Source: Blastococcus sp. LR1 (lineage in GTDB: Bacteria > Actinomycetota > Actinomycetes > Mycobacteriales > Geodermatophilaceae). From it: a DNA stretch of 64,000 bases. The first letter of the stretch is position 1; every line of letters starts with the position of its first letter. The position numbers and the translations under genes are program-made. The stretch spans positions 186,001 to 250,000 of the forward strand of contig NZ_JAIUJY010000003.1 in assembly GCF_020166105.1 (NCBI RefSeq), given 5' to 3'. This document shows positions 26,029-35,720 of this stretch, in pieces. A model generated the notes under the pieces. That model ran no database searches. It worked only from the letters and a program-made list of their open reading frames with translations, and was not told the origin of the DNA.

Positions 26029-26430
26029 GTGCGCATGATCTTCGTCAACCTGCCCGTCACCGACCTCGCCCGTACCGACGCCTTCTACGCCGCTCTCGGG
26101 TTCCGCCGGAACGACCAGTTCTCCGACGACAAGGCGGTCTCCTACGTCATCGAGGAGAACATCATCGCGATGCTGCTCACCCGTGAGCGGTTCGCCGACT
26201 TCGTGACCGGCGAGGTCGGCGACCCCGCGCAGGCCACCTCGGCGCTGATGGCCCTGTCCGCCGGCAGCCGGGAGGAGGTGGACGCGATGGTGTCCGCCGC
26301 GATCGGCGCCGGCGGGAAGCCGTGGATGCCTCCCCAGGACCACGGGTTCATGTACGGCTCGAGCTTCGCCGACCCCGACGGCAACGTCTGGGAGGTCATG
26401 TGGATGGACCCCTCGGCGGTCCAGGGCTGA
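26029..26430 (+). CDS. VOC-family (glyoxalase/bleomycin-resistance fold) protein
   Basis: A 133-residue protein with the paired beta-alpha-beta-beta-beta modules of the vicinal oxygen chelate fold: MIFVNLPVTDLARTDAFYAALGF at the start and SSFADPDGNVWEVMWMD at the end. It resembles the lactoylglutathione-lyase-like group often called extradiol dioxygenase or glyoxalase; with this length it is one domain pair per subunit, acting as a dimer. GTG 26029 has CAGGAG upstream. It lies 73 bp downstream of the HxlR gene, which suggests a link to detoxification of electrophiles. Substrate unknown. Confidence 0.82.
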   Translation: MRMIFVNLPVTDLARTDAFYAALGFRRNDQFSDDKAVSYVIEENIIAMLLTRERFADFVTGEVGDPAQATSALMALSAGSREEVDAMVSAAIGAGGKPWMPPQDHGFMYGSSFADPDGNVWEVMWMDPSAVQG

Positions 26431-26451
26431 CCTGGCCGGAGCCCCCGGTTC

Positions 26452-26479
26452 TGTCGTAGGCGGGGAGCATCCTGCGACA
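26452..26479 (+). terminator. Hairpin after the VOC gene
   Basis: TGTCGTAGG and CCTGCGACA (9 bp with one U-G wobble) are separated by 10 nt, 22 bp after the VOC stop. Confidence 0.4.
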
Positions 26480-26554
26480 CGCGGGGCCGGCTGGCGGCCG
26501 GCTCCGCATCCGAGGACGCTGGCGGGGCCGGTGTCACCGAGCCGAGGGGGAACA

Positions 26555-27877
26555 GTGATCGATCCGAGGCGCCCGGGCATCCCGGGCGAGGTGCGGCACG
26601 GGGCGGTGGGTCCGCTGCCGCGGACCACCGGCCGGCAGATCGTCGTCTTCGCCGGAACCGGTGACGACGCCCGGGTGGACTGGGGCCGGGTCGGTGTCCA
26701 CTCGGTGGCCGACTCCCGCGACTTCGCCGACGGCGACGTCCCGCCCGACGCGCTGCACGACGCCGAGGCCACGGTCTTCAGCGCGCTGGGCATCGCCGTC
26801 GTCACCGCCGATCCCGGCCAGGTGAGCCGGCTGCAGACGGCGGAGGCGGCCGCGCGGCCGGTGCTGTCGGTGTCCCCGGAGCTGGTGCACCACGTGCTGA
26901 CCGGTGAGTCGAGCTCATACACCGCCGGGTACCGCGACGGCGTCGCCGACCTCTCCGGCCGCCTCCTGGCCGCCGACGCCGCCCCGGGCGCACCGTCCCG
27001 TCCGGTCGTGACCCCCGCCCGCTTCGAGGACACCGCCGGGCTGACCTGGGGGCTCCAGGCCGTCCGGGCCGACGCCTCCGCGAGCACCGGCCGGGGCATC
27101 CGGGTGGCGGTCCTGGACACCGGTTTCGACGCCGCGCACCCGGACTTCGCCGGCCGACCGGTCACTCTGCGCTCCTTCGTCGCGGGGGAGGACGCCCAGG
27201 ACGGGCACGGGCACGGCACGCACTGCATCGGCACCGCCTGCGGCCCCCGGACGCCGTCCACCGGCCCGCGCTACGGAGTGGCCCCCGAGGCGGAGATCTT
27301 CGCGGGCAAGGTGCTGGGCACCGACGGCAGCGGCACCGACGCCGGGATCCTCGCGGGCATCAACTGGGCGGTGACCAGCCAGTGCCCGGTGATCTCGATG
27401 TCCCTGGGCGCCGACGTCATGGAGGCCCATCCGCCGTACTCCGCGGCCGGCCGCCGCGCCCTGCAGCAGGGCTCCCTGATCATCGCGGCGGCGGGCAACA
27501 ACGCCGACCGGCGCGCGGGCGACTTCGGCTTCGTGGGTGCGCCGGCCAACAGCGTGGAGATCATGGCCGTCGGGGCGCTGGACCAGGCGCTGGAGATGGC
27601 CTGGTTCTCCGCCCGGAGCCTTCCCGCGCGCGGTGGCCAGGTCGATCTCGCGGCACCCGGCTGGGAGGTCTACTCGTCCTGGCCGATGCCCACCCGCTAC
27701 AACACGATCAGCGGCACCAGCATGGCGACGCCGCACGTGGCGGGCCTGGCCGCGCTGTGGGCCGAGGCCACCGGCCGGCGGGGCCTGGAGCTGTGGGCCA
27801 CCCTGGTGCAGGAGAGCGAGCGGATCTCCCAGCCGTCGATCGACGCCGGGAGCGGGCTGGCGATCGCCCCGCAGTGA
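26555..27877 (+). CDS. S8 (subtilisin) family serine peptidase without signal peptide
   Basis: A 440-residue protein. The peptidase domain (~165-435) has the full triad: Asp188 in IRVAVLDTGFD, His220 in GHGHGTH, Ser389 in GTSMATPHVAG, plus the oxyanion Asn315 in AAAGNNAD. The first ~160 residues are a non-catalytic domain; no hydrophobic signal or lipobox is present, and no C-terminal anchor. This points to a cytoplasmic or non-classically exported enzyme. GTG 26555 follows GAGGGGG. The next gene, 25 bp downstream, encodes an I9-propeptide-like protein that may inhibit or chaperone it. Confidence 0.88.
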   Translation: MIDPRRPGIPGEVRHGAVGPLPRTTGRQIVVFAGTGDDARVDWGRVGVHSVADSRDFADGDVPPDALHDAEATVFSALGIAVVTADPGQVSRLQTAEAAARPVLSVSPELVHHVLTGESSSYTAGYRDGVADLSGRLLAADAAPGAPSRPVVTPARFEDTAGLTWGLQAVRADASASTGRGIRVAVLDTGFDAAHPDFAGRPVTLRSFVAGEDAQDGHGHGTHCIGTACGPRTPSTGPRYGVAPEAEIFAGKVLGTDGSGTDAGILAGINWAVTSQCPVISMSLGADVMEAHPPYSAAGRRALQQGSLIIAAAGNNADRRAGDFGFVGAPANSVEIMAVGALDQALEMAWFSARSLPARGGQVDLAAPGWEVYSSWPMPTRYNTISGTSMATPHVAGLAALWAEATGRRGLELWATLVQESERISQPSIDAGSGLAIAPQ

Positions 27878-27889
27878 CCCCGGGCCGCG

Positions 27890-27895
27890 TAGCGT
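27890..27895 (+). promoter_or_regulatory. -10 hexamer TAGCGT for a leaderless transcript of the I9-like gene
   Basis: TAGCGT ends 7 nt before the ATG at 27903, placing the transcription start at or near the A of the start codon. It lies in the 25-bp gap after the subtilase stop, so the small gene can be expressed on its own. Confidence 0.5.
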
Positions 27896-27902
27896 TCGCG
27901 GC

Positions 27903-28136
27903 ATGACCCACGTGAGCGTCACCGTCGACGACGGGCACCTCGCCGCCCTGGACGGCGTCGTGCAGGGGTTGCGAGCGCACGGCATGCAGGTGGACCAGGT
28001 CCTCGACGGGCTCGGCATCATCACCGGCTCGGTACCGCCCGGGGTCGCCGGAGCGCTGTCCGCCGTCGCCGGGGTCGCCTCGGTCGACGAGCAGCTCGGC
28101 ATCCAGCTGCCGCCGTCGGACTCACCCGTCCAGTAG
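27903..28136 (+). CDS. Small protein resembling inhibitor I9 / subtilase propeptide
   Basis: A 77-residue acidic protein: MTHVSVTVDDGHLAALDGVVQGLRAH.., a strand GLGIITGSVPPGVAGALSAVAGVASVDEQ and LGIQLPP. The order strand, helix, strand, short helix and a V-x-S-V-D-E strand is that of the inhibitor I9 domain, where ..L..v.gV..Ve.d is the typical end. Similar small proteins next to S8 peptidases are sometimes misnamed ketohydroxyglutarate aldolase. I infer that it binds the adjacent subtilase in trans. Assignment rests on pattern, not alignment. Confidence 0.6.
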   Translation: MTHVSVTVDDGHLAALDGVVQGLRAHGMQVDQVLDGLGIITGSVPPGVAGALSAVAGVASVDEQLGIQLPPSDSPVQ

Positions 28137-28149
28137 CCCGCCCGGCGGG

Positions 28150-28629
28150 TCAGTCCGCCCGCCGGTCGTCGTTCGCCGGCAGTGAGCCGACCCGGCGCAC
28201 GGTGCGGAGCGGCCCCGCCGAGGGGAAGAGCCGTTGCCCTCCGGCGGCCGGGCCCGGGGCGGGCCCGTCGGTCCGGACGCTGAGCACCCGGTCGAGCCCG
28301 ACCAGGGTCATCAACCGGTGCACGCACGGGCTCGGGCGGTCCAGGACGAGCTCGCACCCGTGCCGGCGGGCGAGGTTGTGCCCGGTGACGAGCAGACGCA
28401 GCCCTGCCGCGTCGCAGAAGGTCACCGCGCTCGTGTCGACCGACCAGCGGCGGTGCGCGGTCGAGGTGAGCGCGACGAGGCCGTCGAGCACGTGCGGGGC
28501 GTTCTGCCGGTCCAGCTCGCCGGCGACGGCCACGCAGCCGTTTCGGAGATCGACGGACACGTGGAACGGGGTCGGCTGGAGGTCGGGCTCACGCTGGGCC
28601 GATGCGCCGGCGGATGGTGCCACGGGCAT
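28150..28629 (-). CDS. STAS-domain protein (anti-sigma-factor antagonist-like)
   Basis: A 159-residue protein with one STAS domain at ~20-115: FHVSVDLRNGCVAVAGELDRQNAPHVLDGL, then RRWSVDTSAVTFCDAAGLRLLVTG. The canonical phospho-acceptor Ser of SpoIIAA/RsbV would sit before the helix in D-S-S-G; here the stretch reads F-C-D-A-A-G, so the serine is replaced by alanine and regulation by phosphorylation is doubtful. The last ~35 residues are a disordered tail. ATG 28629 is chosen for its AAGGGGGAAG site. A partner could be the MEDS/ATPase protein at 2762-3751. Confidence 0.8.
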   Translation of the reverse strand: MPVAPSAGASAQREPDLQPTPFHVSVDLRNGCVAVAGELDRQNAPHVLDGLVALTSTAHRRWSVDTSAVTFCDAAGLRLLVTGHNLARRHGCELVLDRPSPCVHRLMTLVGLDRVLSVRTDGPAPGPAAGGQRLFPSAGPLRTVRRVGSLPANDDRRAD

Positions 28630-28873
28630 CTCTTCCCCCTTGGCCAGGCGGCCCGCAGGCCCCCGTCGGGTCACGCCGAGCGTGACGCGAGGTCGGCGTC
28701 TCGACCTGGCTGGAGATTACGGTCGGAGCGGCGGTGGCACGGGCCGTTCGCTGTCTCCGCGGCGTTCGCCCGGGTGCCTGCCGGGGTTGCGGAACCGACC
28801 GGAGTCGCGCCGCGACGGCCTGCCAGCGACGGTCGCCGTCCGGCCGGTACGGACGCGTGATGGGATGGGCCCG

Positions 28874-29941
28874 ATGAGCGAGAACGCGACCCGACTCCGC
28901 GACGTCCGCCCCGAGGACGCCTTCGACGTCGACGCCGTCCACGCGTGGCTGCAGCCCCGCGTGCCGGCCCTCGACGGACACCCCGCGCCGCAGACGCGCC
29001 AGTTCTCCGGTGGGGCCAGCAACCTGACCTACCTGCTGGACTACGGCGACCTCGAGCTGGTGCTGCGCCGCCCGCCGCACGGGCACAAGGCGGCCTCCGC
29101 GCACGACATGGGCCGTGAGGTGCGGGTGCAGCAGCGCCTCCGCCCGCACCTGGACGTCGTCGCCGAGATCCACGGGTTCTGCGAGGACCCGTCGGTCATC
29201 GGCAGCGACTTCTACGTGATGGAGCGGCTGAACGGCGTCGTCCTGGGCCGGAAGCTGCCCGAGGGGGTGGAGCTCTCCCCGGAGCAGGCGCGGACCCTGG
29301 GCGAGACCGCGTACGACACCCTCGCCGACCTGCACTCCATCGACGTGGAGTCCGCGGGTCTGGCCGACCTGGGCCGGGGGCCGGGCTACGTCCGGCGTCA
29401 GGTCGAGGGCTGGTCGCGGCGGTTCCGCGACGCCCTCACCGACGACGTGCCGCCCGCCGAGGAGCTCATGGCCTGGCTGGCCGAGCACCAGCCGCAGGAC
29501 GTGCGGGCCAGCCTGCTGCACGGTGACTGGAAGCTGGACAACCTGGTCCTCGACCTCTCGGCCACTCCGCGGATCACCGGCGTGCTCGACTGGGAGATGG
29601 CGACGGTCGGCGATCCGCTGATGGACCTCGGGTCCTCGCTCGCCTACTGGGTCACGGCCGACGACGACGAGGAGTTCGCGCTCGTCTCCACCCAGCCCAG
29701 CACTCTGCCGGGGATGCCCACCCGTGAGGAGCTCGTCGAGCGCTACCTCGCCCGCACCGGGCTGCACGCCGAGAACTGGACCTTCTACGAGGTCTTCGGG
29801 CTGTTCCGGCTCGCCGTGATCATCCAGCAGATCTGGGCGCGGTTCCGCTCCGGGCACACCACCAATCCGCGGTTCGCTCACTTCGGGATCGCCGCGGCCG
29901 TCCTGCTCCAGCGCGCGGAGCGGCTGTCCGGATGCCGCTGA
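28874..29941 (+). CDS. Phosphotransferase family protein (APH-like, ACAD10/11 N-terminal type)
   Basis: A 355-residue kinase-fold protein of the aminoglycoside phosphotransferase-like family that accompanies fatty-acid oxidation genes. Motifs: FSGGASNLTYLLDYGDLELVLRRPP (nucleotide-binding N-lobe), LLHGDWKLDNLVLD (catalytic Brenner-type loop, H-G-D), and GVLDWEMATVGDPLMDLG (metal-binding Asp). This subgroup is thought to phosphorylate hydroxyacyl substrates, as the ACAD10/11 kinase domain does for 4-hydroxyacyl-CoA. It overlaps the following phosphatase gene by 10 bp. No acyl-CoA dehydrogenase is adjacent. Confidence 0.85.
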   Translation: MSENATRLRDVRPEDAFDVDAVHAWLQPRVPALDGHPAPQTRQFSGGASNLTYLLDYGDLELVLRRPPHGHKAASAHDMGREVRVQQRLRPHLDVVAEIHGFCEDPSVIGSDFYVMERLNGVVLGRKLPEGVELSPEQARTLGETAYDTLADLHSIDVESAGLADLGRGPGYVRRQVEGWSRRFRDALTDDVPPAEELMAWLAEHQPQDVRASLLHGDWKLDNLVLDLSATPRITGVLDWEMATVGDPLMDLGSSLAYWVTADDDEEFALVSTQPSTLPGMPTREELVERYLARTGLHAENWTFYEVFGLFRLAVIIQQIWARFRSGHTTNPRFAHFGIAAAVLLQRAERLSGCR

Positions 29942-30576
29942 TCTGCCTGGTCCGCCACGGGCAGGCGTCGTTCGGCGCCGACGACTACGACGTCCTGAGC
30001 GAGCTCGGCCGCGAGCAGGCGCGGTGCGTGGGGGAGGAGCTGCGGCGGCGCGAGCTGCGCGACCCGCTCGTCGTCTCCGGCACGCTGCGCCGGCAGCGGG
30101 ACACCGCAGCGCTGCTGGCCGAGGCCGCCGGATTCGGACCGCCGGCGGAGGCCGACGCCCGGTTCGACGAGTACGACCACGTCGGCCTGCTGGAGCGCTA
30201 TCCCGGGGAGGCGCCGGGAGAGGGCTCGCGGCAGGTGCAGCAGCTGCTCGACGGCGCCCTGCGGTCCTGGATCGCGGCCGGCGACGCCGACGGCTGGCCG
30301 GCGTTCTCCTCCGGTGCGGTCGCCGCGGTGCGCGACCTGGCGGCGGGGCTGGAGAAGGGCCGCGACGCCGTCGTCGTGAGCTCCGGCGGGATCATCGCCG
30401 CGATCGTGGCGTCGCTGCTCGGTGCCCCGGCCGACGCGGTGATCGCGCTGAACCGGTCGGCGGTCAACGTCGGCGTCACCTCGCTGCTGTCCGGCAGCAC
30501 CGGGCTGACGCTGCTCGCCTTCAACGACCACGCGCACGTCACCGGTCCGCGGCGGGAGCTGCTCACCTACCGCTAG
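29932..30576 (+). CDS. Histidine phosphatase family protein
   Basis: A 214-residue phosphoglycerate-mutase-like phosphatase. The catalytic motif is LVRHGQASFG at the N-terminus (RHG), and the second histidine is expected in VVVSSGGIIAAIV, where the usual G-H-G reads S-G-G. Other core residues are visible in VSGTLRRQRDTAALL (second arginine). The missing second His is noteworthy and may reduce activity. The ATG overlaps the end of the phosphotransferase gene, so a kinase and a phosphatase are co-translated; they may act on the same class of substrate. Confidence 0.82.
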   Translation: MPLICLVRHGQASFGADDYDVLSELGREQARCVGEELRRRELRDPLVVSGTLRRQRDTAALLAEAAGFGPPAEADARFDEYDHVGLLERYPGEAPGEGSRQVQQLLDGALRSWIAAGDADGWPAFSSGAVAAVRDLAAGLEKGRDAVVVSSGGIIAAIVASLLGAPADAVIALNRSAVNVGVTSLLSGSTGLTLLAFNDHAHVTGPRRELLTYR

Positions 30577-30627
30577 TGGGTTGCAACCACCCTGCCTTCT
30601 GGCCGCAACAGCGCCGTCACATCGCGT

Positions 30628-30640
30628 GCCTAGCGTCCGC
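30628..30640 (+). promoter_or_regulatory. Likely -10 (TAGCGT) upstream of the urease operon
   Basis: A TAGCGT hexamer occurs at about 30631-30636, with GGAGG before the GTG at 30671. A 10-bp palindrome GGTTGCAACC (30579-30588 region) lies further upstream. A convincing GlnR box was not found. Confidence 0.35.
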
Positions 30641-30670
30641 GTCATCCCCTGACGCCGGAGGTCCGTCCGC

Positions 30671-30973
30671 GTGCACCTGAGCCCGCACGAGCAGGAACGC
30701 CTGCTCCTGTCCTACGCCGCCGAGCTGGCCCGGCGGCGTCGCGCCCGCGGGCTGCGGCTGAACCTGCCCGAGGCGACCGCGATCGTCAGCGACCACGTGC
30801 TGGAGGGCGCCCGCGACGGCGTCCTCGTCGCCGAGCTCATGCAGACCGGCCGCACGGTGCTGACTCGCGACGACGTCATGGACGGCGTTCCCGAGCTGCT
30901 GGAGGAGGTGCAGGTGGAGGCGACCTTCCCGGACGGGACGAAGCTGGTGACCGTCCACCACCCGATCCCGTGA
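30671..30973 (+). CDS. ureA: Urease subunit gamma
   Basis: A 100-residue structural subunit of the nickel urease, which hydrolyses urea to ammonia and carbamate. Full family pattern: [63 protein letters not shown] and [15 protein letters not shown] at the end. GTG 30671 has GGAGG 8 nt upstream. First gene of the ureABCFGD operon; the stop overlaps the ureB start. Confidence 0.97.
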   Translation: MHLSPHEQERLLLSYAAELARRRRARGLRLNLPEATAIVSDHVLEGARDGVLVAELMQTGRTVLTRDDVMDGVPELLEEVQVEATFPDGTKLVTVHHPIP

Positions 30974-31337
30974 GCGGCAGCGAGCGGGGCCATCGAGCAG
31001 AGCCCGTGAGCGGCACCTCGCGGAGCGTCGATGGCATCGTCCCCGGTGAGGTGATCCCGGCCGAGGGCTTCATCGAGACGCTGCCGGACGCGCCGCGCAC
31101 CGAGCTCGAGGTGACCAACGCCGGCGACCGGCCCGTGCAGGTCGGTTCGCACTTCCACTTCGCGCAGACCAACGCGGCGCTGGAGTTCGACCGGGCCGCC
31201 GCACACGGCCGGCGTCTCGACATCGCCGCCGGCACCGCCGTCCGCTTCGAGCCGGGCATCACCCGCGCGGTCGTGCTCGTCCCTCTCGCCGGCGCGCGCG
31301 TCGTCCCCGGCCTCACCGCTGAAGGAGGGCTCGGCTG

Positions 31338-31338
<1 letters not shown>
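30970..31338 (+). CDS. ureB: Urease subunit beta
   Basis: A 122-residue subunit with [41 protein letters not shown] and [15 protein letters not shown], the classic beta-subunit blocks. Start GTG 30970 overlaps ureA by 4 bases. The first ~18 residues are unlike other UreB proteins and derive from two imperfect direct repeats beginning GTGAGCGGCA (30970 and 31006); the alternative start GTG 31006 would remove most of this extension. Co-translated with ureA and ureC. Confidence 0.95.
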
Positions 31339-33059
<1,721 letters not shown>

Positions 33060-33072
33060 TGGCCAGGTTCCG

Positions 33073-33738
33073 ATGAGCGCGGCACTTCTCACGCTCGCCG
33101 ACTCCCGGCTGCCGGCGGGCGGGCACACCCACTCCGGCGGCGTGGAGCAGGGGATCGAGGCGGGCCTGGTGCACGACCCGCGGTCGCTGGCCACGTTCCT
33201 GCACCGCCGGCTGGTCACGGCCGGTGCCGTCGCGGCCGGGCTGGCGGCCGCCGCCTGCGGTGCCGCGGGGGACCGGGGGGCGCTGGACGCCCTGGATGCC
33301 GAGGCCGACGCGCGGACGCCGTCCCCGGCGCTGCGCGCGGCCTCCCGGCAGCAGGGACGCGGACTGGTCCGGGTCGGCCGCCGCGCCTGGCCGACGTTGG
33401 ACTGGGACGCGCTGCCCCCGACCCCGCACCACGCCGTGGCGCTCGGGGTGGCGGCCGCCGTCGCCGGCCTGACCGCACGGGACGCCGCGAGCGCCGCCGC
33501 CTATCTGAGCGTCAGCGGCCCCGCGACCGCTGCCCAGCGGCTGCTGGCCATGGACCCGCTGACGGTCGCCGCGGTCACCGCGCGGCTGAGCTCCGAGATC
33601 GACGCCGTCGCCGGGACCTCCGCCGCCCCCCAGGGCCATGGTGGCCATGTCGGCCCTCTTCCGGCGGCGGCCGACCCCCTCCTCGACCTGCTGGCCGAGG
33701 TGCACGCCGTCCGCAACGACCGCTTCTTCGCCTCATAG
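33073..33738 (+). CDS. ureF: Urease accessory protein UreF
   Basis: A 221-residue all-helical maturation factor that, with UreD and UreG, forms the complex loading nickel into the apo-urease. Typical blocks: LADSRLPAGGHTHSGGVEQGIEAG at the start, LRAASRQQGRGLVRVGRRAWP, HHAVALGVAAAVAGL and VTARLSSEIDAVA. An internal His/Gly run (GHGGHVGPL) near residue 195 could bind metal. It starts 13 bp after ureC and ends 15 bp before ureG. Confidence 0.93.
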   Translation: MSAALLTLADSRLPAGGHTHSGGVEQGIEAGLVHDPRSLATFLHRRLVTAGAVAAGLAAAACGAAGDRGALDALDAEADARTPSPALRAASRQQGRGLVRVGRRAWPTLDWDALPPTPHHAVALGVAAAVAGLTARDAASAAAYLSVSGPATAAQRLLAMDPLTVAAVTARLSSEIDAVAGTSAAPQGHGGHVGPLPAAADPLLDLLAEVHAVRNDRFFAS

Positions 33739-33753
33739 CTCCCGGGAGATCCC

Positions 33754-34443
33754 ATGCCTCCGCACTTCACCATCGACGACTACGTGGACGCCGAGCCCCG
33801 CTCCCGGCACTCCGCGGACGGAGAGCCGGGCCCCCTCCGCGTCGGCCTCGGCGGCCCGGTCGGCTCCGGGAAGACGGCGCTGGCCGCGGCGCTGTGCCGC
33901 ACGCTGGGCGCCGAGTACGACCTCGCCGTCGTCACCAACGACATCTACACGACCGAGGACGCCGACTTCCTGCGCCGCAACGCGGTGCTGCCCGACGACC
34001 GGATCGAGGCGGTGCAGACCGGGTGCTGCCCGCACACCGCGATCCGCGACGACATCACCGCCAACCTCGACGCCGTCGAGCTGCTCGAGGCGCGGCACCC
34101 GGGGCTGGAGCTGGTGCTCGTCGAGTCCGGCGGCGACAACCTGACCGCGAGCTTCAGCTACGGCCTGGTCGACGTGCAGATCTTCGTGGTCGACGTCGCG
34201 GGCGGGGACAAGGTGCCGCGCAAGGGCGGACCGGGCGTGACGGCGAGCGACCTGCTGGTGGTGAACAAGACCGACCTGGCGCCGCTGGTGGGCGCCGACC
34301 TCGACGTGATGCGCCGGGACTCGGCGTTGGTCCGCGGCGAGAAGCCGACGCTGCTGATCTCGCTGCGCGAGGACCCGGCCGCGACGAGGGTGGCGGAGTG
34401 GGTGCGGGAGCAGATCCGCGCCCGCGCCCTGCAGGAAGCGTGA
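33754..34443 (+). CDS. ureG: Urease accessory GTPase UreG
   Basis: A 229-residue SIMIBI GTPase that powers nickel delivery. P-loop [11 protein letters not shown] near residue 33, the Cys-Pro-His nickel site in [29 protein letters not shown] (switch) and [12 protein letters not shown] (guanine base). The N-terminal ~25 residues hold only scattered histidines, not the His-rich tail found in some UreG. Since UreE is absent, nickel must be delivered by UreG alone or by another chaperone such as a HypA/HypB pair elsewhere. It overlaps ureD by 4 bases. Confidence 0.95.
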   Translation: MPPHFTIDDYVDAEPRSRHSADGEPGPLRVGLGGPVGSGKTALAAALCRTLGAEYDLAVVTNDIYTTEDADFLRRNAVLPDDRIEAVQTGCCPHTAIRDDITANLDAVELLEARHPGLELVLVESGGDNLTASFSYGLVDVQIFVVDVAGGDKVPRKGGPGVTASDLLVVNKTDLAPLVGADLDVMRRDSALVRGEKPTLLISLREDPAATRVAEWVREQIRARALQEA

Positions 34444-35159
34444 AGACCCGCGTCGAGGTCGTCGCGCGGCGCGGTCCGGGCGGCCGGACGGTGCTGCCGG
34501 TCGTGAGCGGCAGCGGGCAGCTCGCCGTCCGCCGCACCGGCCCGACCAGCGTGCACCTCGTCGCGACGGCGTTCGGCCCGCTCGGCGGGGACGACGCGAC
34601 CATCCGGCTGGTCGTCGAGGAGGGCGCCACGCTGACGGTGCACTCGGTGGCGGCCGCCGTGGCGCTGCCCGCACGGGAGGGGGAGCGCCCCTCGGTGCAG
34701 CGGGTCGTCGCCGAGGTGGCCGGCGTCCTCGAGCTGCGGCCCGAGCCCACCGTGGTGACGGCCCGGGCGCACCACGTCGCGGAGCTGTTCGTGGAGCTGG
34801 CCGAGAGCGCGGAGCTCACCGCCACCGAGCAGGTGCTGCTCGGGCGGACCGGTGAGGAGCCGGGACGCTGGACCGGCACCACGCGGCTCACCCGGGAAGG
34901 GCGTCCGGTGCTGCACACGACCACGGGTCTCGGTCCCGGCGCCCCGGCGTGGGCCGGGCCGTTCACGCCGCGGGCCTACGCGAGCACTGTGCACCTGGGC
35001 CGCGAGGGAACGGCCGGCACCGGCCCCGACGCGGTGCGGCTGCCGCTCCCCGACGGGTGGGTGGCCACCGCGTGGGGCGACCGGCTGCACCGGGTGGTGG
35101 CGGCGCTGGACCAGCTGGACCCCGACCGGACGCCCACCGGGGCCGCCGCGGCCGGCTGA
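34440..35159 (+). CDS. ureD: Urease accessory protein UreD
   Basis: A 239-residue beta-helical scaffold protein (UreD/UreH), the adaptor that docks UreF and UreG on apo-urease. The divergent actinobacterial form still shows [38 protein letters not shown] and the repeated beta-strand character. GTG 34440 overlaps the ureG stop (GTGA), which fixes the start. Last gene of the operon; 23 bp separate it from the glycosylase gene. Confidence 0.9.
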   Translation: MKTRVEVVARRGPGGRTVLPVVSGSGQLAVRRTGPTSVHLVATAFGPLGGDDATIRLVVEEGATLTVHSVAAAVALPAREGERPSVQRVVAEVAGVLELRPEPTVVTARAHHVAELFVELAESAELTATEQVLLGRTGEEPGRWTGTTRLTREGRPVLHTTTGLGPGAPAWAGPFTPRAYASTVHLGREGTAGTGPDAVRLPLPDGWVATAWGDRLHRVVAALDQLDPDRTPTGAAAAG

Positions 35160-35170
35160 CCGGCCCGGGG

Positions 35171-35176
35171 GATCAT
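35171..35176 (+). promoter_or_regulatory. -10-like hexamer GATCAT, leaderless start of the DNA glycosylase gene
   Basis: GATCAT ends 6 nt before GTG 35183, the same spacing as other presumed leaderless genes here. It lies in the gap after ureD and would allow separate expression. Confidence 0.35.
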
Positions 35177-35182
35177 TCCGGC

Positions 35183-35713
35183 GTGCCGGAGAAGCCGTTG
35201 CCCGACGTGATCGGGCCGGACCTGGACGTGCTGTTCTGCGGCATCAACCCGTCGCTGATGTCGGCCGAGCGCGGGCACCACTTCGCCCGCCCGGGCAACC
35301 GGTTCTGGCCGGCGCTGCACCTGGCCGGGCTCACGCCCCGCCGGCTGCGGCCCGAGGAGGACCGCGAGCTGCTCCGCTACGGCCTGGGCGTGACCAACCT
35401 GGTCGACCGGCCCACCCGCACGGCCGCCGAGCTCGGCCGCGAGGAGCTGGCCGAGGGTACGGCTGCGCTGGAACGTCTGGTGGCCGAGCACCGGCCGCGG
35501 GTGCTGGCGGTGCTGGGCATCACCGCCTGGCGGCAGGCCAACGGGTGCCCGCGCGCGGCGGCGGGGCTCCAGGAGGAACGGCTCGGCGGAGCGGTGACCT
35601 GGGTGGTTCCCAACCCCAGCGGGCTCAACGCGCACGCGCAGCTGCCCGACCTCGCCCGGATCTACGGTCGGCTGCGGCCTCCGGCCCGGGCGGAGCGGGA
35701 GTCCGGGGCATGA
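35183..35713 (+). CDS. mug: Mismatch-specific uracil/thymine DNA glycosylase (MUG/TDG family)
   Basis: A 176-residue single-domain glycosylase that removes uracil or ethenocytosine from mispairs. Motifs: LDVLFCGINPSLMSAERGHHFARPGNRFWPALH (family motif 1, with the catalytic Asn of GINP) and VVPNPSGLNAH (motif 2, minor-groove loop). LGVTNLVDRPT is the conserved middle. Start GTG 35183 is supported by an appropriately placed -10. Not functionally tied to urease; probably just adjacent. Confidence 0.9.
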   Translation: MPEKPLPDVIGPDLDVLFCGINPSLMSAERGHHFARPGNRFWPALHLAGLTPRRLRPEEDRELLRYGLGVTNLVDRPTRTAAELGREELAEGTAALERLVAEHRPRVLAVLGITAWRQANGCPRAAAGLQEERLGGAVTWVVPNPSGLNAHAQLPDLARIYGRLRPPARAERESGA

Positions 35714-35720
35714 TGCGGGG

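Noticed and set aside
28136-28150. CCCGC-N3-GCGGG hairpin between the I9-like and STAS genes
   Set aside because: Only a 5-bp stem in very GC-rich DNA; too weak to call a terminator.
30577-30670. Possible GlnR box upstream of ureA (GTCAC-type half-site and GGTTGCAACC palindrome)
   Set aside because: The known GlnR pattern gTnAc-n6-GaAAc is not matched beyond one half-site, so nitrogen control is not claimed.
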